Origin: Saccharomycodes ludwigii
Taxonomy: Eukaryota; Ascomycota; Saccharomycetes; Saccharomycodales; Saccharomycodaceae
Direction: 5' to 3'
Assembly: GCF_020623625.1 (NCBI RefSeq)
Contig: NC_060206.1
Location: 186,001 to 250,000, forward strand
DNA: 64,000 nucleotides
A program made the position numbers and the translations under genes. Position 1 is the stretch's first letter; every line of letters starts with the position of its first letter. Shown piece by piece: positions 56,997 through 64,000 of the stretch. A model generated the notes under the pieces. The model did no database searches, was not told where the DNA came from, and worked only from the letters and a program-made list of their open reading frames with translations.

Positions 56997-58751
56997 ATGG
57001 AAATTTTAAACTGTAAATTGGATATCGATTTAACCACCCTAAAAAACACCGCTAATATTTCAAAAGATAAACACGAAGAGGGAATAGTTGCTCCAGATAT
57101 CAAACCAATAGACCAAATACAACAAGAACTAGCACAATTGTATAAAAATAAAAAAACTGTTACAGATATTATCGATGATATTATTCCTAGCTTACTACAA
57201 GATGCACAATCTTTTCAAAAGGGACTCGATTCATTAAGTAAGGAGTTAGATGATGTCAGAGGTAAGTCTGTCGAATTGAGCAACTTAATTGAAAAAAATA
57301 GTGGTTTATTGAATGAAGTTGAACCAATTGTTAATGCCTTGGTAATTTCTCCACATGTCATAACAAACTTATTAAAGGGCAAGATAAACTCTCAGTGGTG
57401 CGACGAAAATATAGATTATGTGGAGGAAAAATTAGAAAAATTTAAGCTTTTCGCGGATAACAATGTTAAAGATAAAGCCATTGTGGGGGATTTCGACAAG
57501 TTAAACAAGATACTCGAGATCATGAAATTAATCATTATAGAAAGGAGTAAAAAATATATAGTTTACAAAATTAAAAGTTTAAGATCAACTAAAATATGCG
57601 CATCCCAGGTGATACAAAAAGATATGATTCAAGTTTGCAAAATTTATAAGTTTATTTACAAGCATAATTTATCACTAGCTTTAGAGCTAAGGCAAGCCTA
57701 TATATACACTATGCGATGGTATTATGAGAATTTTTTCAAACGGTATATTAGGTCATTAACTATTATGCCTTATGTCACTATCGATCAAAATTACCGTTTA
57801 GGTAATGGGCTAAGTAATACTACTTTGAAGTCCTATTACAGCTATATTTCGTCAGCTGCTGTCACTAATGAAGATGTTCAAAATTATTTTCAAAGTGTAG
57901 ATAAAAGAATCGATATTTTAACGCAAGAGTATAACACCGTCATGGTTTCACAAATCGCAGAAAATAGTGGAAATATGAAACATTACTTGGAAATTGGCTT
58001 CAAAAATTTAAATCTATGTCTAGTAGATAATGCTACTTCAGAACATCTTTTTTTGCAGAAATTTTTTTTCTCCTCTAATGAAAATAACCAAGAGGAAATT
58101 GGCGGTATCCTGGAGAAAATTTTCCAACCAACATTTAATAATTCTCTGGATTTTACTTCACGCCATTTGATTTTGAACACCTTCGATATTTATGGGGTTT
58201 TAATTTGTATAAGAATAGCGCAAAGATTACAATATATATGTGGAAAAGATATAAGAAATTTGCCTGAATGTTTGAATTCATTTTTAGATGCACAACTAAT
58301 TATATTGTGGCCGAAATTTCAGCAATTGGTGGATTATAACACCGAAGGATTACTTTTAAATTTTAATAATGGTGGGATACATTGTATTAATAATGCAGAT
58401 GACCCATTGTGTTATCCACAGGAAATAACGGTACAATTTGGACAATTTTTAAAGGGCATTTTGAAGTTGGCAGTATCCAACAGAAACAATTTAGATGAAA
58501 GATCTGAACCAATTTATAATTCGATGATTAGGTTAAGAAACGATTTTGAAATTATTATGACAAAATGTAGCAAGAAAACTAAATCACCTGAAAAATTTAT
58601 GGCGACCAACTATACCTGTATTTTAAACAACTTGGAATTTTTTAATAAAGCTTATCACCAAAATGAAGAAGGGACACAGAAGGAACCTTTGATGATTGGT
58701 GAAATGAGAACTCATTTTTTAACAATAACTCAAGCATTTACTAAAAATTAA
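56997..58751 (+). CDS. VPS52: GARP tethering complex subunit Vps52
   Basis: A 584-residue protein (S. cerevisiae Vps52, 641). The N-terminal coiled coil covers about residues 35-115. It is followed by the family blocks NALVISPHVITNLLKGKIN and IIERSKKYIVYKIKSLRS, a YKFIYKHNLSLALELRQAYI segment resembling YRFFYQFL...RDEYVETL of the family, and a helical-rod C-terminal half. GARP tethers endosome-derived vesicles at the trans-Golgi. Position between RFC4 and HMI1 differs from S. cerevisiae (YDR484W), so the call rests on the sequence. Confidence 0.82.
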   Translation: MEILNCKLDIDLTTLKNTANISKDKHEEGIVAPDIKPIDQIQQELAQLYKNKKTVTDIIDDIIPSLLQDAQSFQKGLDSLSKELDDVRGKSVELSNLIEKNSGLLNEVEPIVNALVISPHVITNLLKGKINSQWCDENIDYVEEKLEKFKLFADNNVKDKAIVGDFDKLNKILEIMKLIIIERSKKYIVYKIKSLRSTKICASQVIQKDMIQVCKIYKFIYKHNLSLALELRQAYIYTMRWYYENFFKRYIRSLTIMPYVTIDQNYRLGNGLSNTTLKSYYSYISSAAVTNEDVQNYFQSVDKRIDILTQEYNTVMVSQIAENSGNMKHYLEIGFKNLNLCLVDNATSEHLFLQKFFFSSNENNQEEIGGILEKIFQPTFNNSLDFTSRHLILNTFDIYGVLICIRIAQRLQYICGKDIRNLPECLNSFLDAQLIILWPKFQQLVDYNTEGLLLNFNNGGIHCINNADDPLCYPQEITVQFGQFLKGILKLAVSNRNNLDERSEPIYNSMIRLRNDFEIIMTKCSKKTKSPEKFMATNYTCILNNLEFFNKAYHQNEEGTQKEPLMIGEMRTHFLTITQAFTKN

Positions 58752-58783
58752 TCTGTATGTAATTTTTTTTTTTTCATTTCTTT

Positions 58784-58818
<35 letters not shown>

Positions 58819-58919
58819 TCATTCATTCATTCATTCATTCTCTTTCTCTCTCTGAATAATCAAATGTATGATTTTCTTTTATATTATGTGAATTACAAGC
58901 TTGAAGCTTAAACAGATTT

Positions 58920-58952
<33 letters not shown>

Positions 58953-59119
58953 TTAGGACAAAAAAAATTAGGACAAAAAATAATAAAATCATCGAACGTG
59001 TTGAGATATAAGACCTTTTATTCATTTCTCTTCTTTTATATAAAACATACTTGAAAGACATATAAATTTATAAAAAAAAGGGGGGAAATAATTGGAACCA
59101 AAGTGATCTCAAATAATCC
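58752..59119. repeat. Intergenic VPS52-HMI1 with (ATT)n and (CATT)n
   Basis: An (ATT)n run of about 11 units (near 58784-58819) is followed by CATT units (near 58819-58839) and an A26 run (58928-58954). No gene is seen. Confidence 0.7.
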
Positions 59120-61351
59120 ATGACTATGTACAATACAGCATCACAACAAAATGTCATCAACTATCCATATAAACCAAATACTATACTTAAAGTAGTTGCA
59201 GGTCCAGGATCAGGTAAAACACAGACTTTGCTGATGAAAATTAAAAAAATGATCCAAAATGATGAGTTGTTACCTCATCAAATCCTAATATTATCATTAA
59301 CCAACAAAGCCATTGATAACATTGTAAGTAATTTATCCAAACTGAGTGATGATAGTAACGGCATTGATAACAGACTTATTTCCTCGCTAAATATTCATAC
59401 GGTTCATTCGCTGGCCAATAAAATTGTGGAATATAACGAAGGTGCAGTAGATATTATTGAAGATAATGGATGGAGAGGATTGTTAAAACTAATACCTGGA
59501 AAAGCCACTGGAGACGGCTTTTTCATTAATAATAACAACAATACCAAAATGAACCCCAGAACCCTGGAAAGATTAATTCAAAATTTTAAAAATGGTAAGT
59601 ACATCAACCATAATAAAAAGATGGGAGAAATCTTAAGAGAGTTAACTGAAATCCTAAACACTTCGAAAGTGTATACCAATGATGATTTGATCATCAAAGC
59701 ATCCAAATATCTGCAAAAGAACCAGTATCCACTGATTCATAACGACATTAAATTAGTTCTTATTGATGAATATCAAGATCTCTATCCACTATTAACACCT
59801 TTTATCAGAAGTCTAATGATGAATCAAGATAATACACCTAACGATAAACAATTAATAATTTTTGGTGATATTAATCAAAGCATTTATGAGTTTTTAGGGA
59901 ATAATAAACAGGTTATAGATGAGCTAGTAAATATGCCTGGCTACACCACTGACATTATACATTTGGAGGATAACTTTAGATCAAGTAAAGAAATCGTAGA
60001 GTATTCCAGGCTTTGCAAACCCTTTAAAAACGCCACCTTGGACAAAAAAACACATGATTATCATAATAAGCCAGAAAGCGGTGTATCTCCACAAATCATG
60101 AATTTCTATTATAATAAGCCCATGGATATTTTTTATGAACCTTTAGACTTTATATTAAATGAAATCTGTAAATTGATTTGTTCAACTCATGTTAAGTTGT
60201 CGGATATTGCTATTTTGGCCAGATCAAATGCAGAACTATCCATTTTAAAATCGTACTTTAACAATTTTGGAATTCCAGTGGAGAAATTAACACCACAGCC
60301 TTCATGGACATTGGATTCTAATATTGTTTTTTTGATAGATTTAATGAGGCTAGCTAATATAGTATCAACTGTTGATGAAGGGAAAAAGCTTGATTTTAGA
60401 AGGGGAGATTTTGAAACCATGCTAAGTCTAAGTGCACAAAGGATGATAGGTCCTAAAACAATCCAATTATTATATCATAATAGTCAGCTGTCAGGGTTAT
60501 CTATGTGGGATTTTATACTTGCAAAAAAGTATCCGATTGGCGTTAATAAGCCTGCTTTACTTTCATATTTGAATAATATGAAAGATGAGATCCCCAACTG
60601 GTATAAGATTACTGATGCAGACGAATTGTTTACGAGAGTCTGTGTTTTGGGTTATAAATTTGGAATTTCAAATGGTGTAACAACGGCAATTGATAGCATT
60701 GAAGAATTTGAAAAAAATATAACCCAATTTTATAAAACTTTAAAGCTTTGCGAATTAAATAAACCGCCAGAGGAGAGTTTACTATCGTGGTTTTTGGAAA
60801 AGTATTTAGAAGAGAGTTGTATTTATGCAAAACACTTGAAAGACGAATCCATGAAAGATATAGGGCATTTGCAAATATCTACTGTGCATGCATCTAAAGG
60901 TTTGGAATTTCCTATTGTATTTGTTTTGGATAAATGGAGGCTTGCTACAAATAGAGGATATGGTAATGATACGGCCCCTGGAGAATATCGATCAGGACTT
61001 GAGCCTAATGTTAAGTATGTTGCCATAACAAGAGCGAGAAATCTACTATATATAATAAATAGCCATGATGGAAGCATTCCACCACCAAATTATAATGAAA
61101 CGTGGAATAGAAAGACTCATAACAATATTTACAACAATCATTCATTTTGGGAATACTATTGTATGGATTTAAATCGGCCATTTCCCGGCAATAGAGTTAA
61201 AGGATCACTGCTCGAAAAGAAATCATGTGACACTTTCGAGGAATTGGCGAAAAAGTATCAATTTTTAAGGAGATCATATCATACTATAAACTGTTCAAGA
61301 GTCAGTAACAGATTATGTAGGATATTTCTCAAAAACATTATAAAACGTTGA
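59120..61351 (+). CDS. HMI1: Mitochondrial UvrD-type DNA helicase
   Basis: A 743-residue superfamily 1 helicase (S. cerevisiae Hmi1, 706). Motifs in order: Walker A AGPGSGKTQT (27-36), LTNKAIDNI, IDEYQDLYP (motif II), FGDINQSIYEF (III), DNFRSSKEI (IV), VHASKGLEFPIVFV (V), and YVAITRARN (VI). S. cerevisiae Hmi1 is imported by a C-terminal targeting signal. The same is plausible here: the last 17 residues, RVSNRLCRIFLKNIIKR, are basic and amphipathic while the N-terminus is not presequence-like. It maintains mitochondrial DNA. HMI1 (YOL095C) beside RFC4 and TRM10 fits S. cerevisiae order. Confidence 0.94.
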   Translation: MTMYNTASQQNVINYPYKPNTILKVVAGPGSGKTQTLLMKIKKMIQNDELLPHQILILSLTNKAIDNIVSNLSKLSDDSNGIDNRLISSLNIHTVHSLANKIVEYNEGAVDIIEDNGWRGLLKLIPGKATGDGFFINNNNNTKMNPRTLERLIQNFKNGKYINHNKKMGEILRELTEILNTSKVYTNDDLIIKASKYLQKNQYPLIHNDIKLVLIDEYQDLYPLLTPFIRSLMMNQDNTPNDKQLIIFGDINQSIYEFLGNNKQVIDELVNMPGYTTDIIHLEDNFRSSKEIVEYSRLCKPFKNATLDKKTHDYHNKPESGVSPQIMNFYYNKPMDIFYEPLDFILNEICKLICSTHVKLSDIAILARSNAELSILKSYFNNFGIPVEKLTPQPSWTLDSNIVFLIDLMRLANIVSTVDEGKKLDFRRGDFETMLSLSAQRMIGPKTIQLLYHNSQLSGLSMWDFILAKKYPIGVNKPALLSYLNNMKDEIPNWYKITDADELFTRVCVLGYKFGISNGVTTAIDSIEEFEKNITQFYKTLKLCELNKPPEESLLSWFLEKYLEESCIYAKHLKDESMKDIGHLQISTVHASKGLEFPIVFVLDKWRLATNRGYGNDTAPGEYRSGLEPNVKYVAITRARNLLYIINSHDGSIPPPNYNETWNRKTHNNIYNNHSFWEYYCMDLNRPFPGNRVKGSLLEKKSCDTFEELAKKYQFLRRSYHTINCSRVSNRLCRIFLKNIIKR

Positions 61352-61785
61352 TAATAACGTGTTATGTTATGGTTACAAGCCTTTACTATTTTTGATTTTG
61401 ATTGTTAAGACCATCTTCAGTGGAGCTTAGTTGTTACTCTTTAAAGATCTTTTCTATTTGCCTATTAGAGAAATACACATATACATTTGTGTATGTATGT
61501 ATGTATGTATATATATAATATACCTACTTGTATTTATTATAGAAAGAGGGGAAAAAAATTACCAATTTTTTTTTCTTTTTTTTCTTCCTTTTTTTTTTTT
61601 TTTTTTTTTTTTTTTTGGACTTTAAAGAATCTTCTTGTTTAACTATGCGACCATTCTCCAAGGATTAACATATCTTGTTATTTATTTTTCATTTTATAAT
61701 ACAAGTTGGAATCCTAAGAAACCCTATTATAGAAACGTATAGAAACATATAGAAACAAACTCCAATTGTATATATCATATAGTCA
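61352..61785. other. Intergenic HMI1-SCO
   Basis: About 430 bp with a (TATG)n-like tract (61490-61510) and T runs. No gene or factor site is recognised. Confidence 0.4.
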
Positions 61786-62709
61786 ATGAAAATGTCTCTA
61801 TTGCTCATAAACCGTGTTACAAGAGGGGTTATGATTAAACCTTCTTTACCTATCACCAGGGTGATATCGTTAACAGCAAAGAATTCCCTTTTCACTTCAA
61901 CAAGAGTATTTCAAAATAACACTAATAGCCCTATCACTACTACACAAAAGAAAAAGCCTCTAAGTAGGATCCCCATTGGTGGTTCACACGAGAGTAACTC
62001 ATCTGCAAATTTGAAAAAACCCACCACTATAGAATTCACCACATGGAAAGCTGGTGCTTTATTGATTGTTGTTGGTAGTGTTTTGTTCTATGTCTTCAAC
62101 AAGGAAAAGAAAAGATTGCAAATAGAGAAAGAAGCCGAATCCAATAGAGGGTACGGTAAACCACTAATTGGTGGTGCCTTTAACTTGATAGATTTTAATG
62201 GCAACCCATTCACTGAAAAGAATTTACTAGGAAAGTTTAGTATTTTATATTTTGGATTTTCGCATTGTCCAGATATTTGTCCCGAAGAGTTGGATCAATT
62301 AGGCAATTGGTTAGACGAGTTGGAAAAGAGAGGTATTAAGGATATCCAACCAATTTTTGTTACATGCGATCCAGCAAGGGACAGCCCAGAAGTATTGAAA
62401 GAATATTTGAGTGAGTTTCATCCTGGTATCATTGGGTTAACGGGTACTTATGATGAAGTTAAAAACGCATGTAAAAAATACAGGGTTTATTTCTCAACAC
62501 CCCCAAATGTTAAACCTGGACAAGATTATTTGGTTGACCATTCGATTTTCTTTTATTTAATGGATCCCGAAGGTGCATTTGTTGATGCGTTAGGGAGACA
62601 ATATGATGGTATTACAGGTGCTAATAAAATTGAAGAGCAGATTAAGACTTATGTTCCAAAAGCTGAGCGTGAAAAAAGGAAAAAATCTTGGTACTCGTTT
62701 TTGTTTTAA
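61786..62709 (+). CDS. SCO2: Mitochondrial copper metallochaperone (Sco1/Sco2)
   Basis: A 307-residue inner-membrane protein (S. cerevisiae Sco1 295, Sco2 301). A presequence is followed by one membrane span (about 87-104). The thioredoxin-fold domain carries the copper ligands C161 and C165 in FSHCPDICPEEL and H252 in LVDHSIFFYLMD. It delivers copper to the CuA site of cytochrome oxidase subunit 2. Position beside OLA1 is that of SCO2 (YBR024W), but in a lineage with one copy it may correspond to SCO1 and SCO2 equally. A second ATG follows two codons downstream. Confidence 0.9.
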   Translation: MKMSLLLINRVTRGVMIKPSLPITRVISLTAKNSLFTSTRVFQNNTNSPITTTQKKKPLSRIPIGGSHESNSSANLKKPTTIEFTTWKAGALLIVVGSVLFYVFNKEKKRLQIEKEAESNRGYGKPLIGGAFNLIDFNGNPFTEKNLLGKFSILYFGFSHCPDICPEELDQLGNWLDELEKRGIKDIQPIFVTCDPARDSPEVLKEYLSEFHPGIIGLTGTYDEVKNACKKYRVYFSTPPNVKPGQDYLVDHSIFFYLMDPEGAFVDALGRQYDGITGANKIEEQIKTYVPKAEREKRKKSWYSFLF

Positions 62710-63032
62710 ATATATGATACTGTGCCTATGCTACTTAGAGGGAAACCCTTGTAAATATCTTTTTTTATGATATATATATATATATGTATATACGGCTCAA
62801 TAAATATTTAAGTTTTCTTTATTACTGTTTTATAGCTAGTACTTTCTTTCTTATTACTGTTTTATAGCTAATACTCCCAGTAAAAAAAAAAAAAAAAAAG
62901 GAAGAAAAAAAAAACTATATATACTATGATATTGTTATTAGATATTGTTATACAATAAGAGTGATCTTTTCCTTTTTTTTTTTGCTCCCTCTTAAATGCG
63001 ATGTTTATAGATAAAGGATGAAAATAAAAATG

Positions 63033-63068
<36 letters not shown>

Positions 63069-63084
63069 CATACACATTATACAA
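62710..63084. other. Intergenic SCO-OLA1 (convergent)
   Basis: About 375 bp with a direct repeat ATTACTGTTTTATAGCTA (62821 and 62853), A runs and an (AT)n tract (63034-63065). No gene is supported. Confidence 0.5.
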
Positions 63085-64000
63085 CTAAGTTTTACCAGCG
63101 GCAGCTCTGAAATAAACAACATCACCATCTTCCATAACATAGTCTTTACCCTTTTGTTGCATTTTCCCAGCAGCTTTAACGGCTTTTTCATCTTTATATT
63201 CAACAAGATCATCATATTTCATAATGTCTGCCAAAATAAAAGTTTTCATTAAATCATTGTGGATAACGCCAGCAGCCTGAGGTGCTTTAGTACCTTTTCT
63301 AATGGTCCATTCCCTAACTTCACAATCACCAGCAGTGAAAAATGAAATCAAATCCAACTTCTTTCTCATGGTAGTAACGATTTTTGGTAAGGCAGAAATA
63401 GTACCGATTTTTTTCAATTCCTCAGCACCTTCTTCTTCGGTCATATGGGACAATCTTTCTTCCAAACAAACGGAAAATGGGATAATCAAATCACCTGGAG
63501 AGTTTTTGTCAACCCATTCCTTGATTCTCAACAAATGCTTGTTTTTCTTTCTAATGTAATCTCTTTCACTCAAGTTGATCAAGTAAATACATGGCTTAGC
63601 AGTTAACAATTGCATGCTGTTGATAATTTCAACTTCTTTGGAATTCCATGTTTGGTTGTAAACTCTATTGCCATCCTTTAACAACTGAATGATTTTTTCA
63701 ACAACAATGGCTTCTTCTTTCTTGTTCTTAACTTCCAAAGATTGACCACCTCTTCTCGTAATTTTTTCAATACCTTCCAAATGTTTTTCAGAAAATTCAA
63801 TATCTTTTAATCTCAATTCAGTAGAAATAATGTCTAAATCTCTAACTGGATCGACGTCACCTTCAATGTGAATAATCTCAGCATCATCAAAACAACGGAC
63901 AACTTGATAAATGGAATCAACAGCACGAATATGAGACAAAAAGGCATTACCTAAACCTTCCCCGGCAGAAGCACCCTTAGTTAAACCAGCAATATCATAG
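63085..64000 (-). CDS. OLA1: Obg-like P-loop ATPase Ola1, C-terminal part
   Basis: The frame runs off the right edge; the window holds about 305 of about 394 residues. Upstream of the methionine at 63939 the frame continues with AGLTKGASAGEGLGNAFLSH, the conserved YchF/Ola1 segment after the G2/G3 region, so that ATG is not the start. YLINLSERDYIRKKNKHL is in the nucleotide-binding domain, and the C-terminal TGS domain runs from FFTAGDCEVREWTIRKGTKA to the end. Ola1 is a cytosolic ATPase of the YchF group. Codons are strongly biased, suggesting high expression. Confidence 0.97.
   Translation of the reverse strand, partial: YDIAGLTKGASAGEGLGNAFLSHIRAVDSIYQVVRCFDDAEIIHIEGDVDPVRDLDIISTELRLKDIEFSEKHLEGIEKITRRGGQSLEVKNKKEEAIVVEKIIQLLKDGNRVYNQTWNSKEVEIINSMQLLTAKPCIYLINLSERDYIRKKNKHLLRIKEWVDKNSPGDLIIPFSVCLEERLSHMTEEEGAEELKKIGTISALPKIVTTMRKKLDLISFFTAGDCEVREWTIRKGTKAPQAAGVIHNDLMKTFILADIMKYDDLVEYKDEKAVKAAGKMQQKGKDYVMEDGDVVYFRAAAGKT

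Noticed and set aside
1-64000. CRISPR arrays, operons, phage or insertion sequences
   Set aside because: The window is eukaryotic. The repeats present are microsatellites, minisatellites and short dispersed elements, with no spacer-repeat structure.

Overview
The window is nuclear DNA from a budding yeast of the order Saccharomycetales. It is very AT-rich. Genes are compact and intron-free, with short intergenic spacers full of long A or T runs. The tRNA genes are typical of yeast, including an intron-containing tRNA-Leu(CAA). Nearly every large reading frame is recognisable as an orthologue of a Saccharomyces cerevisiae gene. Gene order looks like that of a lineage that did not pass through the yeast whole-genome duplication: genes that S. 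cerevisiae splits between duplicate segments (for example YOL071-065 and YDL045-040) are interleaved here in one copy around a single SIR2/HST1 gene. Base composition and gene order fit a Saccharomycodaceae-like yeast such as Saccharomycodes. That species-level guess is inference.

Layout. (1) 1-4.4 kb: POA1 and CHS3. (2) 4.6-27.7 kb: tRNA-Leu and tRNA-Pro, SDH5, MRP10, FAD1, MTF2, NBA1, a flavin monooxygenase gene, NUF2, PRP11, SIR2/HST1, RTG1, NAT1, RIB2, a second identical tRNA-Pro, and INP54. (3) 28-41 kb: PAC10, DSC2, PEX8, MRPL25, PRP38, SMD1, an Mpv17-like gene, an unrecognised gene, UPF3 and THP1. (4) 41-46 kb: a gene-poor stretch with tRNA-Ala, an LTR-like repeat, INO4, tRNA-Asn, a hairpin-rich segment, tRNA-Asp and one small orphan gene. 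(5) 46.6-61.4 kb: CAF40, SEC21, tRNA-Gly, a nested repeat, tRNA-Lys, YPQ1, TRM10, RFC4, VPS52 and HMI1. (6) 61.8-64 kb: a SCO gene and the C-terminal part of OLA1. In S. cerevisiae POA1, CHS3, SCO2 and OLA1 are consecutive. Here the two pairs keep their orientation but are separated by about 57 kb.

The genes are mostly housekeeping: mitochondrial assembly and ribosome (SDH5, MRP10, MTF2, MRPL25, HMI1, SCO), splicing (PRP11, PRP38, SMD1), RNA decay and export (UPF3, THP1, CAF40), vesicle traffic (SEC21, VPS52, CHS3), peroxisome biogenesis (PEX8), flavin synthesis (RIB2 and FAD1), silencing (SIR2), and two basic helix-loop-helix regulators (RTG1, INO4).

I found no convincing new multi-gene system. 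The points most worth a second look are: a one-base reading-frame break in an A10 run inside the essential gene RFC4; an RTG1 homologue whose DNA-binding basic region has lost its usual residues; an LTR-like element inserted in the loop of a long hairpin, with a likely 5-bp target duplication; a hairpin-rich segment with GC clusters that may be a nuclear copy of mitochondrial DNA; a recurrent GTCCGA promoter motif; Rap1 consensus sites upstream of SIR2; and an Ino2/Ino4-type site upstream of INO4.
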